Part shown: positions 7,878-17,393 of the stretch, piece after piece | How positions within the stretch are numbered: the stretch's first letter is position 1 | Layout: each line of letters opens with the position of its first letter | From: Anaerovorax odorimutans | GTDB taxonomy: Bacteria > Bacillota > Clostridia > Peptostreptococcales > Anaerovoracaceae | Assembly: GCF_024459955.1 (NCBI RefSeq) | Contig: NZ_JANFXK010000008.1 | Location: 1 to 64,000, forward strand | Reading direction: 5' to 3' | Length of the DNA: 64,000 nt | Translations under genes and position numbers: made by a program | The notes under the pieces: model-generated | Database searches by the model: none | Seen by the model: the letters and a program-made list of their open reading frames with translations, nothing else | What the model was told of the DNA's origin: nothing

Positions 7878-9032
7878 TTATTCCTTCCAGGCTGCGGCCA
7901 CAGCTTCTGCGATGGCATCAGCAACACCGGGGTGGAAAGCGCTGGGAATTATGTATTCTTCGCACAGTTCCTTCTCATCAATGATATCGGCCAGCGCACG
8001 GGCTGCCGCAATTTTCATATCCTCGGTAATCCGCTTCGCACGGGCTGCCAGCGCCCCCTTAAAGATTCCCGGGAAGGCCAGCACATTATTGATCTGGTTG
8101 GGGAAATCGGAACGTCCTGTGCCCACCACTCTGGCACCGGCTTTCTTTGCCAGATCCGGCATGATTTCCGGCTCAGGATTGGACATTGGCAGAACGATCG
8201 CATTGTCCGCCATCGACGCCACCATCTCCTCCGTCACGATCTTCGGTGCGGAAACGCCGATAAACACATCGGCATCCTTGAGTGCATCCGCCAGAGTACC
8301 ATTGACCAGGTTATGATTGGTAATGCGGGCGATCTCTTCCTTGGCCGGAGTCAGCCGATCGTCGTTCTTCGCCAAAGGCCCAATGCGGTCGCATACGATC
8401 ACATCACCGGCACCAACGGACAGCAGCATCTTCGCGATGGCCGCTCCGGCCGCTCCGGCGCCGCTGATGACGATTTTCAGATCCTCCATCTTCTTGCCTA
8501 CAATTTTCAGGGCGTTGAAGATAGCGGCGGTTACTACTACCGCTGTGCCGTGCTGGTCATCGTGGAATACTGGAATATCCACCTGCTCCTGAAGCTTCCT
8601 CTCAATTTCAAAGCAGCGGGGAGCCGCGATGTCTTCCAGATTGATGCCGCCCAGCGTTGGGGCGATATTTTTAGCAATCATCACGATTTCATCCACGTCC
8701 TGCGTGTCCAGACAGATGGGAATGGCATCGATCCCTGCGAACTCCTTGAACAGAAGGGATTTTCCGTCCATAACCGGGATAGACGCGGTTCCGCCGATAT
8801 TACCCAGCCCCAGGACAGCTGAGCCGTCGCTGATAACCGCTACGATATTGCTTTTATTGGTATACTTATACACATCCTCCGGGTTTTCATGTATTTTGCG
8901 GCATGGTTCCGCTACCCCCGGCGTATAGGCAGTGGACAGATCATCCTTGGTTTTCACCGGAACCTTGCTGGCCACTTCCATCTTTCCTCTGTGCTCTTCG
9001 TGCATTTTCAGGGATTCTTTATAGTAATCCAT
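7878..9032 (-). CDS. Malic enzyme (malate dehydrogenase, oxaloacetate-decarboxylating)
   Basis: Catalyses oxidative decarboxylation of malate to pyruvate and CO2 with reduction of NAD(P)+, in the cytoplasm. The 384-aa length fits the short bacterial class without a phosphotransacetylase domain. Visible hallmarks are the substrate-side motif TAYTPGVAEPC near residue 34, the metal-site region IPVFHDDQHGTA near 155, and a Rossmann GAGAAGAAIA near 193. The start ATG follows AAGGAGTAGAC. The gene starts 10 bp after the glnS stop codon, so the two are probably co-transcribed, although no functional link is known to me. Cofactor preference cannot be told from the sequence by eye. Confidence 0.93.
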   Translation of the reverse strand: MDYYKESLKMHEEHRGKMEVASKVPVKTKDDLSTAYTPGVAEPCRKIHENPEDVYKYTNKSNIVAVISDGSAVLGLGNIGGTASIPVMDGKSLLFKEFAGIDAIPICLDTQDVDEIVMIAKNIAPTLGGINLEDIAAPRCFEIERKLQEQVDIPVFHDDQHGTAVVVTAAIFNALKIVGKKMEDLKIVISGAGAAGAAIAKMLLSVGAGDVIVCDRIGPLAKNDDRLTPAKEEIARITNHNLVNGTLADALKDADVFIGVSAPKIVTEEMVASMADNAIVLPMSNPEPEIMPDLAKKAGARVVGTGRSDFPNQINNVLAFPGIFKGALAARAKRITEDMKIAAARALADIIDEKELCEEYIIPSAFHPGVADAIAEAVAAAWKE

Positions 9033-9042
9033 GTCTACTCCT

Positions 9043-10707
9043 TTATTTCTTCCAGGAACTCTTCAGCCCCACGATTTTGTTAAACACTTTTTCCTCATCA
9101 GTTGTCAGCTTCGCATCGGCGATATAATAGCCGTGTCTGAAAAACTGGAACCGTTCTCCCGGCTGAGCATCCCCTGCTGCGGGCTCTGCGTATCCCCAGG
9201 TTTCTTTCAGAGAATCAGGGTTGAGAACATTTTCTCCTTCTTCGTTTTCTATCATCAGATAATCGTAGTTGCGGATCTTCACCTTGACTGCGGTCTTGGC
9301 ATCCACCCAATGGATGGTCCCTTTTACCTTACGGCCTTCAAATCCGCTGCCGCTCTTGGTCTGCGGATCGTAGGTGCAGTGCAGTTCCCTGATGGTTCCG
9401 TCCTCGTTTTTCACCACATCGTTGCAGGTGATGAAGTAAGCCCCTTTAAAACGCACCTCGTTGCCGGGGAACAGGCGGAAATATTTCTTTACCGGCTCCT
9501 CCATGAAGTCCGCGCCGTCAACATACAGCTCTCTGCTGAAAGGCACCTTACGGTTGCCCATTTCCGGCACTTCCCTGTTATTCTCGATCTCCATTTCCTC
9601 TGTCTGATCTTCCGGATAATTGGTAATGACAATCTTAATGGGATCTTCCACAACATTGCGGCTCTCCACCTTTGTTTTCAGGTCCTCGCGGACGCAGTGC
9701 TCCAAAAGCGCCACATCTACTGTGCTGTTGGCCTTGGAAACCCCGATACGTTCACAGAAGTCGCGAATGGCCTCCGGCGTGTAGCCTCTTCTTCTGAGTC
9801 CTGCGATCGTCGGCATCCGCGGATCATCCCAGCCGTCTACCACTCCGTCGTCCACCAGCGCTTTCAGATGGCGCTTGCTCATAACGGTATTGGTCAGGTT
9901 CAAGCGGGCAAATTCGATCTGCTGCGGCGGCGCCTCCCATTCCAGCTCCTGCAGCACCCAGTCGTAAAGAGGTCTGTGGTCTTCGAACTCCAACGTGCAG
10001 ATGGAATGGGTAATGCCTTCGATGGCGTCTTCGATCGGGTGGGCATAGTCGTACATCGGATAGATGCAGTATTTGCCGCCCGTATTGTGATGCTCCGTAT
10101 GGGATATGCGGTAAATGACCGGATCTCTCATGTTGATATTCGGGGAAGCCATGTCGATCTTAGCACGAAGAACCTTTTCTCCGTCAGCGTACTTGCCTTC
10201 CTTCATTTCTTCAAAGAGCTTCAGATTTTCCTCTACGCTTCTGTTTCTGTAGGGGCTTTCTTTACCCGGCTCTTTCAAAGTTCCTCTGTATTCACGAATC
10301 TGATCTGCATTCAGATCGCATACGAACGCCTTGCCTTTTTTAATCAGACGAATGGCAAATTCGTACATTTTATCAAAATAGTCGGAAGCCCAGAGGCGGT
10401 TGTCCCACTCAAACCCCAGCCATCTTACATCTTCTTCAATGGCGTCTACGTATTCCATGTCTTCCTTGACCGGATTGGTATCATCATACCGCAGATTGCA
10501 TTTTCCGTGGTATTTCTCCGCTGTGGAAAAGTTAAGGCAAATGGATTTTGCGTGTCCGATGTGAAGATACCCGTTGGGTTCCGGGGGAAAACGGGTATGT
10601 ACCCTGTCTCCATATTTCTGGTTTTCCAGATCCTTATCAATAATATTATGGATAAAATTCGATGCGCTGTCCGGCGCAGCGGCCTGTTTGTTATCTATGT
10701 CTGCCAT
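9043..10707 (-). CDS. glnS: Glutaminyl-tRNA synthetase
   Basis: Charges tRNA-Gln with glutamine; a class I aminoacyl-tRNA synthetase of 554 aa. The N-terminus has the class I signature [16 protein letters not shown], with HIGH at 49-52, and a VMSKRHL motif (KMSKS equivalent) near residue 280. The C-terminal anticodon-binding beta-barrels are present. I start at the ATG at 10707, preceded by GAGGAGGAACAAGGA; an ATG 20 codons upstream has no ribosome site. A direct GlnRS is notable in Clostridia, many of which use the GatCAB route instead. A TATAAT box at 10738-10743 lies between the upstream terminator and the gene. Confidence 0.96.
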   Translation of the reverse strand: MADIDNKQAAAPDSASNFIHNIIDKDLENQKYGDRVHTRFPPEPNGYLHIGHAKSICLNFSTAEKYHGKCNLRYDDTNPVKEDMEYVDAIEEDVRWLGFEWDNRLWASDYFDKMYEFAIRLIKKGKAFVCDLNADQIREYRGTLKEPGKESPYRNRSVEENLKLFEEMKEGKYADGEKVLRAKIDMASPNINMRDPVIYRISHTEHHNTGGKYCIYPMYDYAHPIEDAIEGITHSICTLEFEDHRPLYDWVLQELEWEAPPQQIEFARLNLTNTVMSKRHLKALVDDGVVDGWDDPRMPTIAGLRRRGYTPEAIRDFCERIGVSKANSTVDVALLEHCVREDLKTKVESRNVVEDPIKIVITNYPEDQTEEMEIENNREVPEMGNRKVPFSRELYVDGADFMEEPVKKYFRLFPGNEVRFKGAYFITCNDVVKNEDGTIRELHCTYDPQTKSGSGFEGRKVKGTIHWVDAKTAVKVKIRNYDYLMIENEEGENVLNPDSLKETWGYAEPAAGDAQPGERFQFFRHGYYIADAKLTTDEEKVFNKIVGLKSSWKK

Positions 10708-10737
10708 TCCTTGTTCCTCCTCAAAATATATCTTCTT

Positions 10738-10743
10738 ATTATA
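10738..10743 (-). promoter_or_regulatory. Candidate -10 box for glnS
   Basis: TATAAT on the minus strand, about 30 nt before the glnS start codon and just downstream of the terminator at 10769-10800. The -35 region (TTGCAT at 18 nt) is weak. Confidence 0.45.
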
Positions 10744-10768
10744 TCCCAATTTTGGTAGTAAATGCAAT

Positions 10769-10800
10769 GAAAAAGGAGCCCCCTAAGCTCCTTTTTCTTT
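10769..10800 (-). terminator. Terminator after the small secreted-protein gene
   Basis: AAGGAGC and GCTCCTT form a 7-bp stem flanked by A-run and T-run, so it could work on either strand. It lies 8 bp after the stop codon of the minus-strand gene at 10808. Confidence 0.8.
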
Positions 10801-10807
10801 CATCACG

Positions 10808-11014
10808 TTATTTATCCGTTTCCTGGGCCGGCGCCGCCAGGAGCAAAGTCTCCTCCGTCGGTGCCGAGAGTGCCGGTATCTGCTGAGCCTCCAAGCGAAT
10901 ACTCTGATTGGTATACGCCGGATGCTGATGCAGAGCCTCACTTCCAAGCCCTGTAACTCCCACTGCCAAAAGCATTGTAAACGCTGTTGCCATTGCTACT
11001 GCTTTTTGTTTCAT
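10808..11014 (-). CDS. Small predicted secreted protein
   Basis: A 68-aa product with a likely Sec signal: Lys at position 3, then a hydrophobic stretch to about residue 25, with a possible Ala-rich cleavage site beyond it. The remainder is short, rich in Ala, Gln and Thr, with no cysteines. The start ATG follows AAAGGGGAATACCT, a fair ribosome site, and a terminator closes the gene, so it looks like a real single-gene transcript. No family is recognised. Confidence 0.55.
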   Translation of the reverse strand: MKQKAVAMATAFTMLLAVGVTGLGSEALHQHPAYTNQSIRLEAQQIPALSAPTEETLLLAAPAQETDK

Positions 11015-11199
11015 AGGTATTCCCCTTTCCCTTTTGCAGCTTGTTTTTTCCCTTTTGTGATTCCCATTATAGGAAATAAATGTGTCGGTTTCTTGACGAA
11101 AATCTTAAGAAATTCTGATGATAGTAAAAGGGCCTTGCATTCGCTTCCTCTCTTATTCTATAGTATGTCGTAGAAAATAGCAAGGAAAGGCGGCTCCAA

Positions 11200-12285
11200 A
11201 TGTTCAACAAAAAATTCGCATTAAAACTGGTAATTGTACTTCTCAGCTCATTGCTGCTGTTCTTTGCGGTATATAATGATTATGACCGGTACCAATCCCC
11301 CATCGTCAAAATTACCGACCTGTCCCAGGAAACGGAAAAAGACGGAAGCATCCGCCAAACTCTCACCGGGACCGTAAAAAACGGCGAATACAAAGGGGAA
11401 ACGATCACGCTGGAAAACAAATATAATCCATCCCTTGTCTATGATGAACACTACCGGCCAGGGTCCTGCCTGTTTGTCTCCATCGACAACGGCGGCAGTT
11501 CTCAGCTGTCCGGCCGAATCACCGGGGTAAAACGGGACCACTATGCGGTACTGGTCCTTCTCGTGCTGCTGGATCTGCTCCTTTTGGTGGGCGGGAAGCA
11601 GGGCTTTTATACAATCATTGGCCTTTCCCTCAACATCACTTTGTTTTACGGCATGCTGACCTTATATGAAGCAAGGGTTAACGTTCTGGCTCTCAGCATC
11701 GGACTGGTCATCCTCTTTTCCTCCATCGTCCTGCTGCTGATCAATGGCTTTAACAAACGGACACTCATTTCACTGCTGGCCACGCTGGGCGCGGTAGCTG
11801 TCATCGGTCTGCTTTCCGCGGCCGTTATCCGCTTTGGGCCTGCCATCAGCTATGAATTCATGGAATACCTGCCGGAGCCTTACAGCCGCAGCGAAGCGGA
11901 TCTGCTGTTTTTAGCGGAGATCCTCATCGGCGGCCTGGGCGTCATCATGGATATTGCCGTGACCATTACCTCCTGCTCCGCGGAGCTGATCCGCAAGGAT
12001 CCGCTCATCTCAAAAAAAGCATTGCTGCTCTCCTGCAGGCAGGTGGCCGACGACATAACCGGGACCATGATAAATGTGGTCTTCTTTACAAATATCGCCG
12101 CCTGTATCCCTGTTTTCATCCTTTCCATGAAAAACGACATCAGCTTTTTTACGGTGATGAAATATAACTCATTTTTTGAAATCGCCCGTTTTCTCACCGG
12201 AAGCATGGGAATCATCCTGACAATTCCCCTCTCCATTTTCGCGGCGTCCTGTTTCCTGAAAGGGGGTAAAAAGAAATGCTGCTGA
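11200..12285 (+). CDS. YibE/F-like family membrane protein (first of two)
   Basis: Integral membrane protein of 361 aa. It has an N-terminal membrane anchor, an extracytoplasmic domain of about 90 residues rich in Thr, Tyr and charged residues, and then about seven hydrophobic segments. This matches the YibE/F-like family, whose function is unknown; exporter-like roles have been suggested only from context. The ATG follows AAGGAAAGGCGGCTCCAA. The next gene starts inside its last codons (10-bp overlap), so the two are coupled and probably work together. Confidence 0.8.
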   Translation: MFNKKFALKLVIVLLSSLLLFFAVYNDYDRYQSPIVKITDLSQETEKDGSIRQTLTGTVKNGEYKGETITLENKYNPSLVYDEHYRPGSCLFVSIDNGGSSQLSGRITGVKRDHYAVLVLLVLLDLLLLVGGKQGFYTIIGLSLNITLFYGMLTLYEARVNVLALSIGLVILFSSIVLLLINGFNKRTLISLLATLGAVAVIGLLSAAVIRFGPAISYEFMEYLPEPYSRSEADLLFLAEILIGGLGVIMDIAVTITSCSAELIRKDPLISKKALLLSCRQVADDITGTMINVVFFTNIAACIPVFILSMKNDISFFTVMKYNSFFEIARFLTGSMGIILTIPLSIFAASCFLKGGKKKCC

Positions 12286-13046
12286 TTTTCGCAGGTATTT
12301 TCGTTCTGCTGGTCCTGTTGATCGGCGGTGATCGTTCGGCCAAAGCACTGGTCACGCTGGCGGGAAACGCCATTCTGCTGGCGGCCGATCTGCTGCTCAT
12401 ATACATAGGCCTGAATCCGTTTTTGTGTACGGTTGCCGCCTGTATTCTCATCACATTGCTGACGCTTTTCTACCAGAACGAGGTTAACCATAAAACAAAA
12501 TCGGCCTTCTGGGCCGTGATGGCAGTCATCGCCCTGCTGCTGGCTTTTTTGTGGCTTCTTGGGACAAAGACCAATACCCAGGGGTTTCCGGTGGGACAGT
12601 ATGAGATCCGTGAATCCAACGGCTACGCCGGTAATATCGACATCAACATGACCCTGCTGCAGATCGCGGCCCTTTTGATGGTCTTGATCGGGGCAATCAT
12701 TGATACGGCGCTGGCGGTAACCTCCGCCCTTTACGAGGTCCACCTAAACAACCCCCATCTTTGCCGCCGAGAGCTGTTCGCCTCCGGCATTTCTGTGGGG
12801 CGGGATATTCTGGGGTCCACCGTCAATACCCTGTTCTTCATCTTTATAGCCGAATACTTCACCCTCTTCCTGCAATTTATGGAGTATTATTCCTTTGCGC
12901 AGATGATTAATTCCAAGGAATTCGTACAGGAGGTCATCTCCATCGCAGTCAGCGGAATCGGGTGCGTTCTCATTATTCCCGCAGCCGCGGGGCTGGGCGC
13001 GGTATTCTATACCAGGAAGAAAAGAGAGCGAAAAAGAAAAAATTAA
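12276..13046 (+). CDS. YibE/F-like family membrane protein (second of two)
   Basis: A 256-aa polytopic protein that resembles the membrane half of the YibE/F family but lacks the N-terminal extracytoplasmic domain of its partner. The ATG at 12276 follows AAAGGGGGTAAAAAGAA inside the end of the first gene. About six to seven hydrophobic helices are seen, with a motif GISVGRDILGSTVNT near residue 170 that parallels CRQVADDITGTMINV in the partner. This suggests paired paralogues forming a heterodimer. The transcript ends at the terminator 13079-13133. Confidence 0.8.
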   Translation: MLLIFAGIFVLLVLLIGGDRSAKALVTLAGNAILLAADLLLIYIGLNPFLCTVAACILITLLTLFYQNEVNHKTKSAFWAVMAVIALLLAFLWLLGTKTNTQGFPVGQYEIRESNGYAGNIDINMTLLQIAALLMVLIGAIIDTALAVTSALYEVHLNNPHLCRRELFASGISVGRDILGSTVNTLFFIFIAEYFTLFLQFMEYYSFAQMINSKEFVQEVISIAVSGIGCVLIIPAAAGLGAVFYTRKKRERKRKN

Positions 13047-13078
13047 AATCCAATCCGGGCTTCCGGCCCGCAGCCACT

Positions 13079-13133
13079 CAAAAAGAGGGGGCCGCCTGCA
13101 TTAGATAGACTAATGCGGGCAGCCCCCTTTTTA
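13079..13133. terminator. Bidirectional terminator between yibE/F-like genes and thiolase
   Basis: A long stem (GAGGGGGCCGCCTGCATTA against TAATGCGGGCAGCCCCCTT, one mismatch region) is flanked by A- and T-runs and lies between converging genes. Confidence 0.85.
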
Positions 13134-13152
13134 ACACGACTCACGGATGCAA

Positions 13153-14331
13153 TTATCTTTCTACGATCATTGCGGTTCCCTGTCCGCCTCCGATACAAAG
13201 TGTTGCCAGACCCTTCTTGGCATCTCTTCTTGCCATTTCGTGGATCAGTGTGATGAGGATTCTCGTTCCGGATGATCCGATTGGATGTCCCAGAGCGATA
13301 GCTCCTCCGTTTACGTTGAGGATTTCCTTGTTGAATCCCAGGTCCTTGCCTACTGCTACGGACTGTGCCGCAAAAGCTTCGTTTGCTTCGATCAGGTCCA
13401 GATCTTCAACAGTCATTCCAGCCTTTTCCAGAGCCTTTCTTGTGGATGGAACAGGTCCAATACCCATGATCTGCGGGTCAACGCCTGCGGATGCGTAGGA
13501 TTTGATTGTTACCATCGGTTTGATTCCCAGCTCGTCTGCCTTTTCCTTGGACATTACGATTACAGCCGCGCCTGCGTCATTGATTCCGGATGCGTTGGCT
13601 GCTGTTACGATTCCGTCTTTCTTGAAGGCCGGTCTCAGTTTGCCGATACCTTCTGCTGTTACGCCATCTCTTGGGAATTCGTCGGTGTCAAAGATAATCG
13701 GATCGCCTTTTCTCTGCGGAATTTCCACTGGTACGATCTCATCCTTGAATTTTCCAGCCTTGATCGCTGCTACAGCCTTCTGCTGTGATGCTGCTGCGAA
13801 CTCATCCAGTTCTTCTCTGGTCAGTCCCCACTGCTCTGCGATGTTTTCCGCTGTGATTCCCATATGTACGCCGCTGAACGCGTCGGACAGTCCGTCCTTG
13901 ATCATCATGTCGATCATCTTCGTTTCGTTCATTCTCGCTCCCCATCTTGCGGACGGCATAGCGTATGAGGACATGGACATGTTCTCTGCTCCGCCTGCCA
14001 CTACGATGTCAGCGTCGCCTGCTTTGATGATCTGTGCTGCCAGTCCTACAGCTCTCAGTCCGGAACCGCAAACCTTATTGATCGTCATGGAAGGTACTTC
14101 CTGTGGAATTCCCGCATCCATTGAAATCTGTCTTGCTACGTTCTGTCCCAGGCCGCCCTGCAGAACGCATCCCATGATTACTTCATCGATGTCTTCCGGC
14201 TTGATGCCTGCTCTTTTAATGGCTTCTTTCACTGCGATCGCTCCCAGCTGTCTTGCAGGGATGTTCTTCAGTGATCCGCCAAAACTGCCGATTGGCGTTC
14301 TTGCTGCGCTTACGATTACAACCTCTTTCAT
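13153..14331 (-). CDS. thlA: Acetyl-CoA C-acetyltransferase (thiolase)
   Basis: Condenses two acetyl-CoA to acetoacetyl-CoA (reversible), the first step of butyrate-type fermentation. The 392-aa protein has the acyl-accepting Cys88 in NKVCGSG, His349 in GHPIGSSG and Cys379 in CIGGGQG, so all catalytic residues are present. I start at the ATG at 14331, 8 nt after AAGGAGG; an ATG two codons earlier is too close and a longer frame starting at 14373 has no ribosome site. It is a single gene with its own promoter (14423-14450) and a Rex-type operator just upstream (14467-14484), which suggests repression when NADH is low. No hbd, crt or bcd genes are next to it. Confidence 0.95.
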   Translation of the reverse strand: MKEVVIVSAARTPIGSFGGSLKNIPARQLGAIAVKEAIKRAGIKPEDIDEVIMGCVLQGGLGQNVARQISMDAGIPQEVPSMTINKVCGSGLRAVGLAAQIIKAGDADIVVAGGAENMSMSSYAMPSARWGARMNETKMIDMMIKDGLSDAFSGVHMGITAENIAEQWGLTREELDEFAAASQQKAVAAIKAGKFKDEIVPVEIPQRKGDPIIFDTDEFPRDGVTAEGIGKLRPAFKKDGIVTAANASGINDAGAAVIVMSKEKADELGIKPMVTIKSYASAGVDPQIMGIGPVPSTRKALEKAGMTVEDLDLIEANEAFAAQSVAVGKDLGFNKEILNVNGGAIALGHPIGSSGTRILITLIHEMARRDAKKGLATLCIGGGQGTAMIVER

Positions 14332-14422
14332 TTTCATGTCCTCCTTAAAATCCTCGCACTTAAATAGTGCCAAAGTAACTCTCGTTAGATTTTTAACCAG
14401 ACTAACACTCGCTTTTTCTACA

Positions 14423-14450
14423 ATATTACCACACTATTTCAGAATTGCAA
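14423..14450 (-). promoter_or_regulatory. Promoter of thlA
   Basis: On the minus strand -35 TTGCAA (14445-14450), a 16-nt spacer, and -10 TAATAT (14423-14428) with an extended TG before it (TGGTAATAT). About 90 nt lie between it and the start codon. Confidence 0.75.
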
Positions 14451-14466
14451 GAGTTTTTGGAAAAAA

Positions 14467-14484
14467 ACCGTTAATATTTTAACA
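14467..14484 (-). promoter_or_regulatory. Rex-type operator upstream of thlA
   Basis: The minus strand reads TTGTTAAAATATTAACGG. This matches the Rex consensus TTGTTAANNNNTTAACAA at every defined position except the last two. Rex binds such sites when NADH/NAD+ is low, and clostridial thlA is a known Rex target. The site lies 16 bp upstream of the -35 box, not overlapping it, so its mode of action is uncertain. Confidence 0.7.
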
Positions 14485-14505
14485 ACTTTTAAAAAGCCGT
14501 TAAAC

Positions 14506-15444
14506 TCATTTAAATGCCGCGATATATTTTTCGACCATCCTGACCGGTTTGTAAGACAGCTTGGCCTTGCGTAAATTCGCTATTCCCATGTCTTCCTCGC
14601 GGTTTACATATTCAACGTGGGACGGCAGACTTTTACAGAATTCATTGTTAATCGCCTGATAAAGTCCCCTGAAATTTGTATTGGCTTTCTCTACGTGAAC
14701 GGCAACCGTGTCCTTGTTCAGGTTTCCGCCGACCGTAAGGGCTTCGATCTTATCGTCGATCAGGACAGCGCCGGCCAGATAGCCCACCTTTTCCAAATTG
14801 CGGAATACGTCCGCCATGGCTTCTTCTTCCATTTTAAGAAGCTGCATCTCGTATTCCGATATTTCCTTGTGCTCATTGGATTCCTCAATAAAGCGCATTG
14901 CCGCATCGGCCATATCCGAGGTCAGCGGTACATATTCAAATTGATAGTTTTTGTGGAAATAGTTGAGGTGATTCTTCTTCCCGTGGTAGTCCCTGCCCTT
15001 CAGCTCAGCCAGATCCTGTCTCCTGTACACGTAATCATAGTTGGGCCGGTCCTCAATGTATTCCAGTTCTTCCGGGCATGCCTGACGAATGATATCGATC
15101 ATATGATCCGGAAGCAGGCGGATAACCATTTCGTAGCCGCCCTTTTCAAATATTTTTTTTGCTTCATAGATTGCCTGCCGCAGGCCCTGCGGTTCATAGG
15201 ACCCCGTCCTTGTCAGCGGCGGGAACAGGAATGGCTCAATCCTGCCGCCATCCTCCATCTCCAGATGGCTCTCGCCCGCAAGAAACATATAATCTCCTAT
15301 GATCTGCCAGCTGAAACCGTTGATGTTTCTCCACATATACAGTGAGGAAAAGGACAGTCCTGAGGTCTGATAATCATAGCCGTTTAAGTATTCCTCCAAA
15401 ACCGGTCTGTCCTCGATGGTTATTTGATTTTCAAACATAAACAT
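14506..15444 (-). CDS. DUF2156 protein (phosphatidylglycerol lysyltransferase C-terminal-like, GNAT fold)
   Basis: A 312-aa soluble protein with a double GNAT-like arrangement as in DUF2156/LPG-synthetase C-terminal proteins. Recognisable parts are the N-terminal TSGLSFSSLYMWR region, KKNHLNYFHKNY near residue 160, and the C-terminal VNREEDMGIANLRKAKLSYKP, which is characteristic. No membrane helices are present, so it is not a full MprF flippase/synthase; an aminoacyl- or acyl-transferase role is inferred from the fold only. Its ATG comes 2 nt after the isochorismatase-like stop codon with no clear ribosome site, so translation may be by re-initiation. Last gene of a surE operon. Confidence 0.85.
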   Translation of the reverse strand: MFMFENQITIEDRPVLEEYLNGYDYQTSGLSFSSLYMWRNINGFSWQIIGDYMFLAGESHLEMEDGGRIEPFLFPPLTRTGSYEPQGLRQAIYEAKKIFEKGGYEMVIRLLPDHMIDIIRQACPEELEYIEDRPNYDYVYRRQDLAELKGRDYHGKKNHLNYFHKNYQFEYVPLTSDMADAAMRFIEESNEHKEISEYEMQLLKMEEEAMADVFRNLEKVGYLAGAVLIDDKIEALTVGGNLNKDTVAVHVEKANTNFRGLYQAINNEFCKSLPSHVEYVNREEDMGIANLRKAKLSYKPVRMVEKYIAAFK

Positions 15445-15446
15445 AG

Positions 15447-15992
15447 TTATTTCACTATGGCTGAGACAGCTTTAAAGCCATCTGCCTTTGCTCCTCTCAG
15501 CAGTTCATAAAGAACCGATTCGTAAGTGGTGATTACAGCGCCGGCCGCAGCCATTCTCTGCTGGCCGCAGAGATTGTCGCTTTCTTTTCTGGAAGCGATG
15601 CAGTCCTGAATTACATAAACGCCGTATCCCCTGTCTATAAGGTCGATTGCGGTTTGCTGCACACAGATGTGCGCTTCGATCCCCATGAGGATCACTGTTT
15701 TCTTTCCTGTGGCGTCCAGAGCCTCCGCAAAAGCAGGCTCTCCCATCGCACTGAACGAAGTCTTATCAATGGGCTCGAAATCTCCCAGAGCTTCGGCGAT
15801 CGGCTGGATAGTGGCTCCCAGGCCTTTCGTATATTGCTGAGTTACCAGTATCGGGATGTCCAGCGCCCGTATGCCTTTAGCCAGCTTTACGGCTGTAGCC
15901 TCCAGCGTTTTCGGATCCGCCATGGCCGGCATCAGTTTTTCCTGAAAGTCGATCGCAGCCAGCAGGGCATCCTCTCTTTTAATCAGGCTCAT
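15447..15992 (-). CDS. Isochorismatase-family cysteine hydrolase
   Basis: A 181-aa alpha/beta hydrolase of the isochorismatase/nicotinamidase superfamily. The catalytic triad is visible as Asp15 (AIDFQEKL), Lys77 (DKTSFSA) and Cys110 (GIEAHICVQQT). The substrate is unknown. Many proteins like this are annotated only as hydrolases, and the short length argues against a fused carrier domain. The start ATG (15990-15992) overlaps the surE stop as ATGA and follows GGAGG, so the genes are translationally coupled. Confidence 0.88.
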   Translation of the reverse strand: MSLIKREDALLAAIDFQEKLMPAMADPKTLEATAVKLAKGIRALDIPILVTQQYTKGLGATIQPIAEALGDFEPIDKTSFSAMGEPAFAEALDATGKKTVILMGIEAHICVQQTAIDLIDRGYGVYVIQDCIASRKESDNLCGQQRMAAAGAVITTYESVLYELLRGAKADGFKAVSAIVK

Positions 15993-16753
15993 CCCTCCAA
16001 CCTCCATTTTTTTATCTCATCCACCAGGGTATAATTGGTCATGTCGTACTGCAGCGGCGTTATGCTGGCATATCCGTCCTGCATGGAAATTACGTCGATG
16101 TCGTCGGGAAGTCCTTCATAGATCACCGGATTTCCTTCATACCAGTATTGGGTTTTCCCGTTCTCGCCTTCTTTAGGGCGGAAAAACTCTTTGTATTCTC
16201 TGGCCCCCAGCCGCGTATATTTGATGCCCTTGATCTCCTCTTTCGGCAGATCCGGCGTATTGATGTTGAGCACCGTCTTGGCGTTCATTTTATCAAATCC
16301 GTTGCGGCAGGCGTTGAGCGCCAGCTCGCAGGCCAGTTCAAAGTGAGTGGCTTCATGGCTGTTGACTGAAACCGCTACCGACGGTATCCCGCAGAGGGAA
16401 CCTTCTATGGCAGCGGAAACCGTTCCCGAATACAAAGTATCCGTCCCCAAGTTTCCTCCCAGATTAATGCCCGAAAAGACCATATCTATTTTAATATTCT
16501 GTTCGCTGAAAATTTTCGTTCCTATTTTGACACAATCCGCAGGCGTCCCTGTTATGGAATAGGCTTTGACCGCGTCCGGAAACGTCTCTTCCTCAACCTC
16601 AATGGGTTTTCCTACCGTAATTCCATGGCCTGTCGCGCTCTTCTGTGTATGAGGCGCACAGACATAAACTTCTGCGGCCTGGGACAGCGCCTTTACCAGG
16701 CTGCGGATACCAGCCGCATTGATTCCGTCATCATTGGTAACCAGTATATTCAT
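15989..16753 (-). CDS. surE: 5'/3'-nucleotidase SurE
   Basis: Metal-dependent phosphatase that acts on nucleoside monophosphates, 254 aa. The N-terminus MNILVTNDDG gives the paired Asp ligands (8, 9), and the downstream motifs TGTPADC (about 93) and SGINLGGN (about 116) are those of SurE. I start at the ATG at 16753 after GGAAGGGGG; the longer frame to 16807 lacks a ribosome site and family support. First gene of surE, hydrolase, DUF2156, all tightly spaced. Confidence 0.95.
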   Translation of the reverse strand: MNILVTNDDGINAAGIRSLVKALSQAAEVYVCAPHTQKSATGHGITVGKPIEVEEETFPDAVKAYSITGTPADCVKIGTKIFSEQNIKIDMVFSGINLGGNLGTDTLYSGTVSAAIEGSLCGIPSVAVSVNSHEATHFELACELALNACRNGFDKMNAKTVLNINTPDLPKEEIKGIKYTRLGAREYKEFFRPKEGENGKTQYWYEGNPVIYEGLPDDIDVISMQDGYASITPLQYDMTNYTLVDEIKKWRLEG

Positions 16754-16991
16754 TTTACCATTCCCCCTTCCGCAAAACAAACAGTATGCTTTGTTATTAT
16801 ACCACATTCTTTCCCATTTAAAAAATCTCTTTTTGGAGGCCCTTAAAATACATAAAATTCAGACTTCACAGCTTTCAGGCCTTTTCATACTAAAGTTGTA
16901 CGGAAGTCCAGACCCTTTCATACTGTGGGTCTACAGACAGACCGGATGGATTTTGTTAGGATGTAGGCATCAAATAAAGGAGGTCTCTAGC

Positions 16992-17306
16992 ATGCTGGAC
17001 GTTGAAACATTAAAGAAGTATATTGGCCCGGGACATGAGGCTGAGACAAAAGCCCTGCTGGCCAATTGTGAACAGTCGAAGTTAAACAATCTTACATTTA
17101 AAAATCCCAAAATCGCACTTATTCTTTCTATTTTCTTAGGATTCATTGGAATCGACAGGCTTTATCAGGGCGGGCCTAAAATGTTTTTATGTAAATTGGC
17201 CATGCTTGTTCTGACTTTTGGAACCTGGTGGCTGGCAGACATATATTTCAGCCGACACACGGTGGAGGAAGCGAACTACAACAAGCTTCTTGCCGCTGCA
17301 GCATAG
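16992..17306 (+). CDS. TM2 domain membrane protein
   Basis: A 104-aa protein with a soluble N-terminal helix (about 1-35) and a TM2 module: two hydrophobic helices joined by a short turn with GFIGIDRLYQGG, the typical TM2 signature with the DRFY-like motif. It is probably a small inner-membrane protein; the family's role is not established. The start ATG at 16992 follows AAAGGAGGTCTCTAGC, a strong ribosome site that rules out the longer frame starting at 16719. Single gene closed by the terminator 17331-17376. Confidence 0.85.
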   Translation: MLDVETLKKYIGPGHEAETKALLANCEQSKLNNLTFKNPKIALILSIFLGFIGIDRLYQGGPKMFLCKLAMLVLTFGTWWLADIYFSRHTVEEANYNKLLAAAA

Positions 17307-17330
17307 CTCTTCGTAAATTGTTCAAATACA

Positions 17331-17376
17331 GAAAAACACGGGTAAACGGCGTTCCTGCCGGTTGCCCGTGTTTTTC
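17331..17376. terminator. Bidirectional terminator between the TM2 gene and the LuxR-type gene
   Basis: AAAAACACGGG and CCCGTGTTTTT form an 11-bp stem around a GC-rich loop, between converging genes. Confidence 0.85.
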
Positions 17377-17393
17377 GTAATCTGCGGCAGCCA

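Noticed and set aside
9031-10758. Long plus-strand open frame (about 575 codons) opposite glnS
   Set aside because: It lies wholly antisense to a well-supported glutaminyl-tRNA synthetase, has no domain or ribosome site, and arises from codon bias of the real gene.
13502-14482. Plus-strand frame opposite the thiolase gene
   Set aside because: Antisense shadow with a Ser/Pro/Ala-rich composition and no ribosome site.
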